Shown here piece after piece: positions 17,042 to 27,190 of a DNA stretch of 64,000 nucleotides. The notes under the pieces were generated by a model that saw only the letters and a program-made list of their open reading frames with translations, searched no databases and was not told the origin of the DNA. The position numbers were made by a program, and so were the translations under genes. Source of the DNA: JAABTH01 sp964492615 (GTDB lineage: Bacteria > Bacillota > Dethiobacteria > DTU022); the NCBI GenBank assembly GCA_964492615.1, contig CAZBKZ010000001.1, positions 1 through 64,000 of the forward strand, in the 5' to 3' direction. Position 1 is the stretch's first letter. The number at the start of each line of letters is the position of its first letter.

Positions 17042-20000
17042 TTACTCATTTTCCTTTTCCAAAACAGAGAGAAATACATTTACTATATCGGGATCAAACT
17101 GAATTCCGGCAAACTCTTTTAATTCTTCTTTAGCTTCCAACGCAGACCTGGCAACATTATAGGGACGCTTGTTAGTCATCGCGTCATACGCATCCACAAT
17201 TGCCAGAATGCGGCATTCGACAGGTATTTCAGTCTCTTTCAGGCCAAGCGGGTATCCACTACCGTCCCAGCGCTCATGATGCTTCAGAATAAATTCTGCA
17301 ATTCCGGACAAATCAGGGGAAGAAGAAGCAATTCGATAACCTTTTTCCGGATGACTCCTCATGATTTCCCATTCATCCTCGGTTAACGGCCCCGGCTTAA
17401 AAAGAATATGATCAGGTATTCCTACTTTACCGAGGTCATGAACCTGGGCCAGAAGGGCAAGGTCGGCAAGCTGGTGGGAAGAAAGATTCATTTTTTCTCC
17501 AACCGCCCGGCACAGATCCTCAAGACGTCTGGCATGACCTTCAGTGATATAATCGCGTTCAGCAAGAGCAGCAAGTAAGCTCTGGACTATCTTACCCCGG
17601 CTGCTGCTGCTCCGATAAAGTTTGTCCCTGTACATCATGTCATCTGCTCGCTTAAACAGAGCTTTTAGCGACCCATCGCCGCCCTTATCCAGGGTTGCCA
17701 CCCCGAGTGAAACCCCCAGCGGCAGGTCTTCATTTACCAAATTATAATTATTGATATTTTCGCGAATTCTTTTAACGATATTCTCACCAATATCTTTTCC
17801 GGTATGAGGCAAAATTGCAGAAAATTCATCCCCGCCAACCCGTGACACGATATCAGACTGACGAAGCGACTCAAGTAACAACTCCGCACACTTAACCAGC
17901 AATCTGTCTCCTGCATCATGTCCCATCGTATCATTGATTAACTTCAATCCGTCCAGGTCTGCTGAAATAATGGTTATCGGGTAATCCCGGCTGTTATCCA
18001 AACGGTTTAGCTCAGTCTCAAAATAAGCACGGTTATAAATACCGGTTAACTGATCATGGAGGCTTAAGTATTCCAGCCTCTTTTCATATTCAATACGATC
18101 AGTAACATCTTTTCCTATACCCTTAAAGCCGGTTACTTTGCCTTCCTTATTCCTGATCAGCGATATCGAGAGTTCACCAAAACCTATACTCCCGTCTTTC
18201 CTGATCATTTCAAGTATCAGACCGCGTTCAGCCTTTCCGGTTAAAAATACATTGTGAAATTTTTCGTAGGCTTTTCCCGGATTATTGTAAAACTTGTGGT
18301 AACTATACCCGATTATTTCTTCTTTGCTATAGTCTCCAAAAAGGCGGCAGGCTGCATCATTGCAATAGGTTACTATTCCGTTCAAGTCAGCTTCGTAGTA
18401 ACCTTCTTCGATTGTCGCCAGGATTTCCCTGTACCGTTCTTCTGATTCTTTCAATGCTTCTTCAACTTCATACCTGTTTAAAGCGCCTGCAATTATTTCA
18501 GCAACTACTTTAACCAGGCTAATCTGCTGATCGCTCCAGCTTTTCTTCTCTTTGACAGCATCAAAACCAAAAAAACCGATTATTTGCCCTTCTTTTATCA
18601 GGGGCAAGGATAATAGAGATTTTATTTCTTCTATTTTAAAATCCAACTTATCTTTATCAGCTTCCACAGGGAGCTGATCAACATCAGGGATATGAACAAA
18701 TTCTTTCTGTAAAAGCTGATCTATCCACCAGGGAGTATTGTCAACTGGGAGAAGCCGGTTTCGTTCTAGCTGGGATGAAATACCTTCTGCACACCATTCA
18801 TACAGCACAGACATGTACTGACGATCATCACTGAACCGAAAAACATAGCTTCTGTCTGCCATAAAGAATTGTCCTGCCCGCTCTAAAACACGATCTATCG
18901 CTTCTCCAAGACGGTCGGCAGGCATATTCACAAAAATAGAGGATATCTCTGCGACAGTTTTTTCAAAATGAAGCTGGTAACGAAGCGCTTCTTCGGTATT
19001 CTTGCGATCGGTAATGTCTCTGACAATCGAAGTCACTTCATCCTTCCCCGACTTAACCATTCTGGCCTCATGATGCCTCGGTTTTCCGTCAACCAGATAA
19101 TTATATTCGAGAACATGCAGTTCTCCCGTTTCAAGGACTTTTTCAATGTTTTCCCGTACCATGTTAAATAGTTCAGGGGAAAGAACTTCTTTAATATTTA
19201 AACCGATCAGCCTATTGTCTCGATATAGTTGCCGGGCTTTTTCGGTGAGCCTGTTAACATCTTTAATTTCAGCATCAATATAATTGCCTTGCCGGTCATA
19301 GCGAAAAATCAGGTCGGGTAATGCCTCGACCAGGGCTCTGTTGCGCTTGTTACTTTCTTGCAGCTCTTCCTCTGCTTTTCGCTGTTCGGTAATCTCCTCA
19401 CCTATGGTAAAGAATTCCTTCAACTCTCCTGACTCTTTAAAAATTGCCCGATTTTTCCACCTGAAAAGGCGGGACTTGTTGTAATGCTCGTAAACAACTA
19501 TCGGTTGTTCAATTGTAAGAGAATCAAAAGATTTTTTTACTTTATCTCTGTAATCATCGGGAACAAGGGAATAAAAATCACTGCCGATGATTTGATCAAT
19601 AGGCAGGCCGATAATTTCGGCCGATGCTGAATTAACATAGGTTACAATACCTGCAGGAGATATCCTGGTAATCAGGGCCGGTATGTCTTCTGCCAGGGCC
19701 CTGTACCAATCCCTGCTTTCTTCCAGCAGATATTCAATCTTCTTGCGCTCGCTAATGTCACGGGCCAGGGCGAGTATTGCTTCCTGGTTGTTGTAGATGA
19801 TTTTCCTGGCGCTGAACTCTATGGGAAAAGCAGACCCATCTTTTTTCTTATGGATAGCTTCAAGAACATGGCTTTCACCATATGGTGGCCATTCTTGCCA
19901 CTTCTTTTTAACCTGTACCTGATCTAAATCATTAACTAAAAATTCAAAAACGGACGTTCCAAGCAATTCGTCTTTTGAATAACCGGTGATCTCAAGAGCC

Positions 20001-20893
20001 TTCTTGTTAACTTCCAGAATATTGCCGTCCAAATCATTTACATTAAGCATTTCTGTTGACTGCTCTACCAGCATTCTATACTTCTTTTCGCTGTCTTCAA
20101 GTTCTTTGCTCATTTTCAGCTCTTCGCTCATATCTCTGAAGACAAGGACAACACCTGTTATAACTCCGTCATCATTCTTGATTGGAGCCCCACTGTCGGC
20201 TATGGGGTATTCACAACCATTTCTGGATATTAGTACTGTATGATTGGCAAGCCCTACAATTTTACCCTCTTTTAATACCTTTTCCACAGGGTTATCTGCA
20301 GTTTCCCTCGTCTTTTCATTGATAATCCTGAATATTTCAGGAACAGGCCTCTGCTTTGCCTCGCTTTCGCTCCAGCCGGTTAGCTGTTCTGCTATCGGGT
20401 TCATACTCACTATTCGTCCCGAGAAATCGGAGGTTATAACGGCATCACCAATACTATACAGAGTAGTGCGGTAAAGCTGTTCTCTTTCTTTTAACTCTTC
20501 TTCGCTTCTTTTACGAAGAGTAATGTCACGAGAATATTCGATTGCGCCTGTTATATTGCCATTTTCGTCTTTAATAGGGTAGGAAAATACTTCAGCCCAG
20601 TATCTTTTATTATTCGGTTTTATTACCTCTACATCTTGCCGGTGAGTCTTTCCATCCCGCATAGCTTTTATGCTGGGACAATTATCACAGGGCTCCTTGC
20701 GGCCATGCAGGGCAGAATAACATTTTTCACCTGAGAGGCTAGTGCCCTTTGCTATCCTGTCTTCCAGGATTTTGTTAGCGCGTACAATTGTAAGATCCTT
20801 ATCCAGGATGGAGATTCCTTCCTGAACTGCATTTAGATACGCTTGAAATTGCTGCTCGGTTGTAATATCAACTACTTTTTTTCTTTTAGTCAC
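17042..20893 (-). CDS. Multi-PAS/GAF sensor with GGDEF and HD-GYP domains
   Basis: 1283-residue soluble c-di-GMP signalling protein. From the N terminus: about five PAS domains (10-640), a GAF domain (650-810), a sixth PAS (820-945), a GGDEF domain (955-1110) with intact RVGGDEFSAILP and ADLDGLKLIND, and an HD-GYP domain (1115-1283) with VHDLGKVGIPDHIL and HHERWDGSGYP. Both catalytic domains look intact, so it could both make and degrade c-di-GMP. The first PAS has a cysteine cluster (KCYSALHGRKEPCDNCP) that could bind a metal or act as a thiol switch. No membrane segment is evident. GTG start with AGGAGG. Confidence 0.9.
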   Translation of the reverse strand: MTKRKKVVDITTEQQFQAYLNAVQEGISILDKDLTIVRANKILEDRIAKGTSLSGEKCYSALHGRKEPCDNCPSIKAMRDGKTHRQDVEVIKPNNKRYWAEVFSYPIKDENGNITGAIEYSRDITLRKRSEEELKEREQLYRTTLYSIGDAVITSDFSGRIVSMNPIAEQLTGWSESEAKQRPVPEIFRIINEKTRETADNPVEKVLKEGKIVGLANHTVLISRNGCEYPIADSGAPIKNDDGVITGVVLVFRDMSEELKMSKELEDSEKKYRMLVEQSTEMLNVNDLDGNILEVNKKALEITGYSKDELLGTSVFEFLVNDLDQVQVKKKWQEWPPYGESHVLEAIHKKKDGSAFPIEFSARKIIYNNQEAILALARDISERKKIEYLLEESRDWYRALAEDIPALITRISPAGIVTYVNSASAEIIGLPIDQIIGSDFYSLVPDDYRDKVKKSFDSLTIEQPIVVYEHYNKSRLFRWKNRAIFKESGELKEFFTIGEEITEQRKAEEELQESNKRNRALVEALPDLIFRYDRQGNYIDAEIKDVNRLTEKARQLYRDNRLIGLNIKEVLSPELFNMVRENIEKVLETGELHVLEYNYLVDGKPRHHEARMVKSGKDEVTSIVRDITDRKNTEEALRYQLHFEKTVAEISSIFVNMPADRLGEAIDRVLERAGQFFMADRSYVFRFSDDRQYMSVLYEWCAEGISSQLERNRLLPVDNTPWWIDQLLQKEFVHIPDVDQLPVEADKDKLDFKIEEIKSLLSLPLIKEGQIIGFFGFDAVKEKKSWSDQQISLVKVVAEIIAGALNRYEVEEALKESEERYREILATIEEGYYEADLNGIVTYCNDAACRLFGDYSKEEIIGYSYHKFYNNPGKAYEKFHNVFLTGKAERGLILEMIRKDGSIGFGELSISLIRNKEGKVTGFKGIGKDVTDRIEYEKRLEYLSLHDQLTGIYNRAYFETELNRLDNSRDYPITIISADLDGLKLINDTMGHDAGDRLLVKCAELLLESLRQSDIVSRVGGDEFSAILPHTGKDIGENIVKRIRENINNYNLVNEDLPLGVSLGVATLDKGGDGSLKALFKRADDMMYRDKLYRSSSSRGKIVQSLLAALAERDYITEGHARRLEDLCRAVGEKMNLSSHQLADLALLAQVHDLGKVGIPDHILFKPGPLTEDEWEIMRSHPEKGYRIASSSPDLSGIAEFILKHHERWDGSGYPLGLKETEIPVECRILAIVDAYDAMTNKRPYNVARSALEAKEELKEFAGIQFDPDIVNVFLSVLEKENE

Positions 20894-21020
20894 GAGAAGC
20901 CTCCTGAAAAACTGAATACGGTAACCTAATAATAATTCTCCAGTACATTTGAAAAACCTGCATTAAGCGAGTGAGGCTAAAGCAAAACCAGGGCATACTG
21001 CTTTTCATAAAAAGGTTGAA

Positions 21021-22586
21021 CTAGATTACTCTCTTTCGATTCTTTATACTGCTGACAATCAAGTTGGTAATTTTTCGTCCTTTACGATACTCTACGCCAG
21101 AGAGGTATAATTTTTCCACTTTCAGCTTCAGCAAATCTTTTGCTTCCAATTCAAGCGGATTACGATTCAGGACAATCATGTCTGCTATTTTTCCTTTTTC
21201 CAGGCTGCCTCGTTCAAGCTCATCAAATGAAGTGTAAGCTATATTATAAGTAAACATGCGCAGCGCCTCCTGAACTGAAACAGACTGCTGCGGGTTGGTA
21301 TGATTACATGCTCCAAATATTCCTTCAATCGGATTCGGGGCTTCAACAGGAGCATCCGAACCTCCGCTAACCCTAATACCCATATCGAGCATTCTTCTAA
21401 GCGGTGAACTTTTCAGGGCACGATCACCGAGAATGTCTCTCAGGTAGCTGGAGGGCTCCAGTGGTGATACTAGAAATGACGGCTGCAGGGTTATTCCAAT
21501 TTTTAAACGGGCAATTTTTTCCATATATTGATCCGGAATCAAACAGGCATGGATCAGGGTATGCCGGTGGTCCAGCCGCGGGGTATCTTCCAGTGCAGCC
21601 TCAAGAGCATCTACAGCCTGAACTACCGCTGCGTCACCAATACAGTGCATCTGGATTTGCAGCCCCTGCCTGTTAGCCCTGACAGCAAATTCTTTCACTT
21701 CTTTGTCATTATAATATAAAACACCATTGTTTCCGGGTTCATCTTCATACGGCTCCAGAAGAGCAGCATCTCTGACTCCAAAACAACCATCAAGGGCGCA
21801 GGAAAAACAGCCCCCGATCCGCGGTAGACCCCTTTTAATTACCTTGTCGACATCAAGAGTCTGAAAATAAATTCGCAGCTCCTGGAAAGCACCACTGCCA
21901 AGAAAGCGCAATAAATCAACATCCAAATCCCTGGGGAAACCAACGCCCTCTACACTATGTATTAAACCAACACCGTTATCAGCCAGGGTATCAAAACCCC
22001 GCCTGATTGCTTTCAGTAGAAATGTGACAGGGACCCGGCCCGACATGTGATTTGTTGCTTTAAAAAAAGCTTCACGGGTTAAATAACCACTTTCCAGGTC
22101 AAATCCACGGCAGGAGCGAATACTTGTTGGCAGCATTCCGATGGCCGCAGTATTAGCCACTGCAGAGTGTCCGTCATAACAAACAAGATAAACGGGCCTG
22201 TCTTTGATAATCTGGTCAAGTTCACTTCTTGTAATCACTCTTTTTTCTGCAACCGAATGCATGGAGTGACCAAAACCTAAAAGCACCTTTGTTCCCCTGT
22301 TTTTTTTGGCATAACGCTTTATAATTGGAGCCAAGTCTTTTAAAGTTTCCGCGGATCGCACATCAAATGTCATGTTAAAAAATGCCCAGTTGGAATAATG
22401 AATATGCCCGTCCCCGAAAGCCGGCAGCAGTGCCTTATTACCCAGCTCAACTGTCTCTGCAGTACCTGTGCAGGAAGCAGGGAGTTTATCCCCCACATAT
22501 ATAATTCTTCCACCATCTTCTACCAGGTATTTACTGACAGTGTTTTGCTCATCACAACAGATGATCTGTCCACTGAAAATACGCAT
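21021..22586 (-). CDS. YtcJ-type amidohydrolase
   Basis: 521-residue metal-dependent amidohydrolase of the YtcJ/exoenzyme-regulatory AepA group. It has GDGHIHYSNW (metal-binding HxH), QIQMHCIGDAAVVQAV, HTLIHACLIPD and GGSDAPVEAPNPIEG (metal Asp), plus a C-terminal beta strand region GSLEKGKIADMIVLNRNPL. Members hydrolyse N-acyl or amide substrates; the substrate here is unknown. It is divergent from glutamate dehydrogenase and stands alone. AAGGTGG precedes the ATG. Confidence 0.88.
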   Translation of the reverse strand: MRIFSGQIICCDEQNTVSKYLVEDGGRIIYVGDKLPASCTGTAETVELGNKALLPAFGDGHIHYSNWAFFNMTFDVRSAETLKDLAPIIKRYAKKNRGTKVLLGFGHSMHSVAEKRVITRSELDQIIKDRPVYLVCYDGHSAVANTAAIGMLPTSIRSCRGFDLESGYLTREAFFKATNHMSGRVPVTFLLKAIRRGFDTLADNGVGLIHSVEGVGFPRDLDVDLLRFLGSGAFQELRIYFQTLDVDKVIKRGLPRIGGCFSCALDGCFGVRDAALLEPYEDEPGNNGVLYYNDKEVKEFAVRANRQGLQIQMHCIGDAAVVQAVDALEAALEDTPRLDHRHTLIHACLIPDQYMEKIARLKIGITLQPSFLVSPLEPSSYLRDILGDRALKSSPLRRMLDMGIRVSGGSDAPVEAPNPIEGIFGACNHTNPQQSVSVQEALRMFTYNIAYTSFDELERGSLEKGKIADMIVLNRNPLELEAKDLLKLKVEKLYLSGVEYRKGRKITNLIVSSIKNRKRVI

Positions 22587-22759
22587 CTTAAAACCACCTT
22601 CCGGTAGCAGTTAAATTGACCCGCACTCTTAAATCAGACTTCCGTACAATAACGGATACATTCATTTCATCATTATAATTTTATTATTTAACATAGTTCT
22701 CTAAAAATCCCGATACCCCTTCTATTAAAGGAACTCTTAGAGGCTCAGCAAAATATTTT

Positions 22760-22788
22760 TTGACAAGCTCTTCTCAAACAGTTATATT
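22760..22788 (+). promoter_or_regulatory. Sigma-A type promoter of glutamate dehydrogenase
   Basis: TTGACA, 17-base spacer, TATATT, about 60 bases before the gdhA start. This is the strongest consensus promoter seen in the window. It lies in the 263-base divergent gap with the amidohydrolase. Confidence 0.8.
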
Positions 22789-22849
22789 AATAAGAAATTT
22801 TTCTTTCAAAAATAATCATAATTAATCTTAACAACAGTGAAGGGTGTGA

Positions 22850-24136
22850 ATGGAATTGACAGATCCGAAGCATGGAAGCACGGTAGAAAATGAGGTTGAT
22901 AATCCTTTTGAAATTGTTCAAAAACAGTGTGACAGTTGTGCCATGCTGCTTGACCTGCCTGATGATGTCTTGGAAATGATCCGCAACCCCATGCGTGAAA
23001 TTCAGGTAGCCATTCCAGTACGCATGGATAATGGAACGTTAAGAATCTTTAAGGGTTTCAGGGTTCAGTATAATGACGTGCTTGGGCCGACCAAGGGTGG
23101 TATTCGTTTTCACCCCGAGGAAACCATTGATTTAATCAGGGCACTTGCCGCCTGGATGACATGGAAATGCTCACTTCTCGAGTTGCCCCTGGGCGGTGCC
23201 AAGGGAGGCATTATATGTAACCCGAAAGAAATGTCCGCCGGGGAATTGGAACGTTTAAGCAGGGGCTACGTTGAAAGAGTATGGAACTTTATAGGGCCGG
23301 ATAAAGACATTCCCGCTCCCGATGTATACACTAACCCCCAGATTATGGCTTGGATGATGGATGAATTTTCCAAAATAGCCGGTAAAAATCAGTTCGGCGT
23401 TATAACCGGTAAACCCCTTGATATTGGCGGTTCAATCGGTAGAAATACAGCCACTGCAAGAGGTGGTCTTTACGTTATTGTCGAAGCCGCTAAAACAGCA
23501 GGAATCAAGCTGCAGGAAGCAACGATTGCCATCCAGGGCTTTGGAAATGCAGGTTACAACCTGGCCTTTCTGGCCAACGACATTTTTGGCAGTAAGATTG
23601 TTGCAGTAACAGATCAAAAAGGCGGAGTTTACAATAAAAATGGGCTTAACCCTATTGCACTGAAGAAACATAAAAAAGAAACAGGATCAGTCAAAGATTT
23701 CCCCGGAAGCGAACCGCTCAATAACGGTGAACTGTTCGCCCTTGATGTCGATATACTATGTCCAAGCGCCTTGGAAAATGTAATCACCAGGAAAAACGCT
23801 GATTCCGTAAAAGCCCAGATAGTGGCCGAGATGGCCAACGGACCAACAACTCCTGATGCTGATGATATTTTATATGAAAAAGGTATCCAGGTCCTTCCCG
23901 ATTTTCTCTGTAATGCCGGTGGAGTTACTGTATCCTATTTCGAAATGGTTCAGAACTTTAGCATGCTTTACTGGGATGAAGCAGAAGTGTTTGATAAACT
24001 CAAGAAAAAAATGGCTTCAGCTTACCATTCAGTGCTAAATGCTTCTGAAAAAAACAATATCAATATGCGGCAGGCGGCTTACACCGTTGCTGTTAAACGC
24101 CTGGCCAACGCTATGAAAGTGCGGGGCTGGGTATAA
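22850..24136 (+). CDS. gdhA: Glutamate dehydrogenase
   Basis: Reversible oxidative deamination of glutamate to 2-oxoglutarate. 428 residues, typical of hexameric bacterial enzymes. Visible features are GPTKGGIRFHPE, WKCSLLELPLGGAKGGI with the catalytic lysine region, PAPDVYTNPQIMAWMMDE and the Rossmann GFGNAGYNLA. The length and motifs suit the NAD-linked clostridial/Bacillus RocG-like type; coenzyme choice is inference. It has its own promoter and terminator, so it is monocistronic. Confidence 0.95.
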   Translation: MELTDPKHGSTVENEVDNPFEIVQKQCDSCAMLLDLPDDVLEMIRNPMREIQVAIPVRMDNGTLRIFKGFRVQYNDVLGPTKGGIRFHPEETIDLIRALAAWMTWKCSLLELPLGGAKGGIICNPKEMSAGELERLSRGYVERVWNFIGPDKDIPAPDVYTNPQIMAWMMDEFSKIAGKNQFGVITGKPLDIGGSIGRNTATARGGLYVIVEAAKTAGIKLQEATIAIQGFGNAGYNLAFLANDIFGSKIVAVTDQKGGVYNKNGLNPIALKKHKKETGSVKDFPGSEPLNNGELFALDVDILCPSALENVITRKNADSVKAQIVAEMANGPTTPDADDILYEKGIQVLPDFLCNAGGVTVSYFEMVQNFSMLYWDEAEVFDKLKKKMASAYHSVLNASEKNNINMRQAAYTVAVKRLANAMKVRGWV

Positions 24137-24149
24137 AGAACCAGGCAGG

Positions 24150-24190
24150 AAAGGCTCTTTTTACAAGAGCCTTTCAATACTTTATTTTTG
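24150..24190 (+). terminator. Terminator of glutamate dehydrogenase
   Basis: AAAGGCTCTT/AAGAGCCTTT hairpin (24150-24159 with 24165-24174), followed by a T-rich stretch. Lying between convergent genes, it probably serves the opposing dipeptidase too. Confidence 0.75.
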
Positions 24191-25507
24191 TTTGATCAAG
24201 TTCCGGGTCTGACTTCGCCAATAATAACGAAAATACGGGTTGCCTTTTATACGGGAAGCCAACCCGGCAACATCTTTTTTAACAATATACTTCTGAAGTA
24301 ATTCTTCCTCAGCTTTCAACCCGGCAGCACTGATTTCATATAGTTCTTCTGGGTTCGCAATTTCTGGGTCAATGCTGTTTATGCGCTGCTCAAGATCATT
24401 CTCGATATGGTCCCTCTCTTTCAGGTAGTCACCCAAATCGGGAACCCTGTTTTCCAGAACTGCCCGGTGAAAAAGTTCCCGCTTCATCCAAAAATCAAGA
24501 GCTCGCTCTTTGTCAGCCTCGTCAAAAACAAAGCTGTTTTCACCTGGCAAACAGATAGGCTTAAATAAAGCAAGACATGGGGTGGAACTGCCTGTTGCCA
24601 AACAGGTTGATATTTTCTTACCTATTTCGGCGATATAACTGCCAGTGGTGTGATCTCCAAAAATGAATCCACCATGCATGCATACACTTTTCAGAGAATG
24701 CCTGGCAAATTGCATCCCTTCAATTCCTTCTTCATGTGAGCGAAGAATTCTTTTCATTGTCTGCAGGTTGATTTTCCCTTTTTCATTCTCCAGAATGCAT
24801 AAGCTCTTCCTTCCCCTCTGCTCTGAACCGCTGAAATAACTAAAAACGGGCTCACTGTAACAACGAGCAAAATGGAAATCGTCTTCATTTTTACACCATT
24901 TTTTTTCAACAGCATGCCTGACCAGATCTGGATGAGCCCGGTCAAAGCTGTTTCCGATACTTAATCGATTTGATATCGACCTGACGTTATGCACCTTTTC
25001 CGCAGCCCAGAAAGAACCGGCTGTTTCCAGAACCCATGCTGATTGAGGATCGGCGATTAAAAATGAGTTGTGATAATAAAATTTTTTTTGATAGCCGCAG
25101 TTGCCCCCCTGGCCGTAACGGTGAAGAAGTTCAATCAATAGCTCGAGCGCTTCATCACTGCTGCGACAACGCTCAAGAGCCAACCGCAGCATATCCATGC
25201 CAATTAGAGCTTCAGGACCATATTTTTCACGGGTAAAAACTGCTTCATTACCAATATTTAAACCAAATTCATTGGCGCCCATTTCAGCGCCCCATATCCA
25301 TGAAGGCTTCATTAAAAATACTTCATATGTTTCGTCAACCTGGTCAATTTCTATATATGTACATTTAACTCTGCTACCAGGGCAATGAGTTTTACGCGGC
25401 ACCCTTATATTAAGCAGTGGTTCATTAGGCTGACGATCACTGTTCTTGGCAAAGATCACCTTCCCACTTACAGTTGAATTGCCCAAAGCAACCATAGTAT
25501 CACACAT
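24182..25507 (-). CDS. C69-family dipeptidase (Ntn hydrolase)
   Basis: 441-residue peptidase of family C69 (dipeptidase A type). It begins MCDTMVALGNSTVSGKVIFA, where Cys2 becomes the N-terminal nucleophile after Met removal; AKNSDRQPNEPLL follows as in the family. This N terminus fixes the start at 25507, with GAGGAGG upstream, and rejects an 11-residue extension. Cytoplasmic by lack of a signal peptide. It probably feeds amino acids to catabolism beside glutamate dehydrogenase. Confidence 0.88.
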   Translation of the reverse strand: MCDTMVALGNSTVSGKVIFAKNSDRQPNEPLLNIRVPRKTHCPGSRVKCTYIEIDQVDETYEVFLMKPSWIWGAEMGANEFGLNIGNEAVFTREKYGPEALIGMDMLRLALERCRSSDEALELLIELLHRYGQGGNCGYQKKFYYHNSFLIADPQSAWVLETAGSFWAAEKVHNVRSISNRLSIGNSFDRAHPDLVRHAVEKKWCKNEDDFHFARCYSEPVFSYFSGSEQRGRKSLCILENEKGKINLQTMKRILRSHEEGIEGMQFARHSLKSVCMHGGFIFGDHTTGSYIAEIGKKISTCLATGSSTPCLALFKPICLPGENSFVFDEADKERALDFWMKRELFHRAVLENRVPDLGDYLKERDHIENDLEQRINSIDPEIANPEELYEISAAGLKAEEELLQKYIVKKDVAGLASRIKGNPYFRYYWRSQTRNLIKQK

Positions 25508-25737
25508 ACTTCTACCTCCTCTGCTATGAACAAAAGCCAATAAATATATCTATTCAACGGGACGCATTTATTTCCTTTCCTTGCAGAAATGAAAACATTG
25601 TATCCGGTTTATTGTTGAAAAGGATAATTTTTATATTATTTCCCGGGTAATTTATTAGCCACATTTTGCACATTCACTAATATATGATATCCTAGCCACC
25701 AAAGCCAACATTTTAGTCGAATTGAAAGGAGGCTGTC

Positions 25738-27174
25738 ATGTTTAAACATTATAAGGGCGGTAATTACAAAGTATTCAACAACGCTGAAGTTGAAGAAGTG
25801 CATGAATCAACTGTGTACCTTTTAGAAAAAGTGGGCATAAAGATGCATAATAAAACCGCCCGGCAGATATTTAAAGAAAATGGTGCTGTGGTTGATGAAG
25901 AGAACAAAACGGTAAGAATTCCCAGGGGAATGATTGAAGCAGCTATTGACTCCACCCCCTCAAAGATTGTTCTCTGTGGACGGGATGAGAATAATGATTT
26001 GTTACTGGAGGGTTCCAACGTCCATCTCGGCACAGGAGGCACTGTCTTAAACACCCTTGACCTGGATAATGGCAAGAAGCGCCTGACCGAAGTTAGGGAT
26101 GTTGCCGGTTATGCTAAAATGACCGATGCCCTGGAGAACATCGCTTTTTTTGTTATTAACTGCTACCCCAACGATGTCAAGGAAGAAGAGGTCGATATCA
26201 ACCGCTTCTTTCATGCCTTTAAAAACACCTCCAAGCATGTCATGGGCGGCATCTACACCATGGACGGTTTAAAATCGGTAATTAAAATGTCCGAAGATAT
26301 TGCGGGCAGCAAAGAAAAGCTTTTAGAGCGGCCCTTTGTCTCCTTTATCACCCTGATGATGAGTCCTTTGTTGATGGAAGTAACATATACAGACTTTTTA
26401 ATTGAAGTAGCCCGTTACGGCCTGCCTCTGGCCACTCCATCCGAACCTCTTGCCGGCGCCAACTCACCGGTGACCCTGGCCGGGACGATCACCCTGAATA
26501 ATGCTGAATCCTTAGGCGGTTTGATTCTAACCCAGTTAATTAACCCTGGAAATCCAACAATTTATGGTTCCACCTCAAGCATTATGGATATGCGTACAGG
26601 AACCTATATGGCCGGGAATATTGAATCTGCATTGATCAATGCCGGTTGTGCCCAAATGTCCCAGTATTATAAAATACCGATGTATGGAACCGGGGGCATG
26701 TCTGATTCGAAAACAGTCGATGCCCAGGCCGGCTACGAAAGTGCTAACACCGCCATGGTAGTTGCCCTGTCAGGTTGCAACTATATCCATGACGCTTTTG
26801 GTCTGCTTGAATTTTGCACTACTCTGTCATATGAGAAAATGGTAGTTGATAATGATTCAGTCGGCATGGTATTGAGAGCTGTAAAAGGTGTTGACGTTAG
26901 CAAAAAAACACTGGCCGTTGACATCATTGAAGAAATAGGTCCTGGCGGACATTTCCTCGACCATGAACATACGGTTGAACATGTGCGTAATGAATTTTAT
27001 TTCCCAAAACTTGCCGATCGTCAACAGCGTATTGTCTGGGAAAATGAAGGGGCAAAAGATACACAAACCCGGGCTCACGAAGTAGCCAGGCGCATTATGC
27101 AACAACATAAACCACTTGGTTTTGATGAAGACTTGGAAAAACTTCTCAGGGAAAAGTATCCCGGAATAAAATAA
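25738..27174 (+). CDS. MttB-family corrinoid methyltransferase (non-pyrrolysine)
   Basis: 478-residue TIM-barrel protein of the trimethylamine methyltransferase (MttB) family. It is read through without any in-frame TAG, so it belongs to the non-pyrrolysine group that includes glycine betaine methyltransferase MtgB. Such proteins move a methyl group from a quaternary amine to a corrinoid protein. Recognisable segments are LLEKVGIKMHN, LGTGGTVLNTLD, MYGTGGMSDSKTVDAQ and the C-terminal GPGGHFLDHEHT. GGAGG precedes the ATG. No corrinoid protein or reactivase gene adjoins it, so its substrate and partner are unknown. Confidence 0.88.
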   Translation: MFKHYKGGNYKVFNNAEVEEVHESTVYLLEKVGIKMHNKTARQIFKENGAVVDEENKTVRIPRGMIEAAIDSTPSKIVLCGRDENNDLLLEGSNVHLGTGGTVLNTLDLDNGKKRLTEVRDVAGYAKMTDALENIAFFVINCYPNDVKEEEVDINRFFHAFKNTSKHVMGGIYTMDGLKSVIKMSEDIAGSKEKLLERPFVSFITLMMSPLLMEVTYTDFLIEVARYGLPLATPSEPLAGANSPVTLAGTITLNNAESLGGLILTQLINPGNPTIYGSTSSIMDMRTGTYMAGNIESALINAGCAQMSQYYKIPMYGTGGMSDSKTVDAQAGYESANTAMVVALSGCNYIHDAFGLLEFCTTLSYEKMVVDNDSVGMVLRAVKGVDVSKKTLAVDIIEEIGPGGHFLDHEHTVEHVRNEFYFPKLADRQQRIVWENEGAKDTQTRAHEVARRIMQQHKPLGFDEDLEKLLREKYPGIK

Positions 27175-27190
27175 CCTTAACCGGTTTATT

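Noticed and set aside
25738..27174. Pyrrolysine-containing MttB
   Set aside because: The whole frame has no internal TAG, so no pyrrolysine readthrough is needed.
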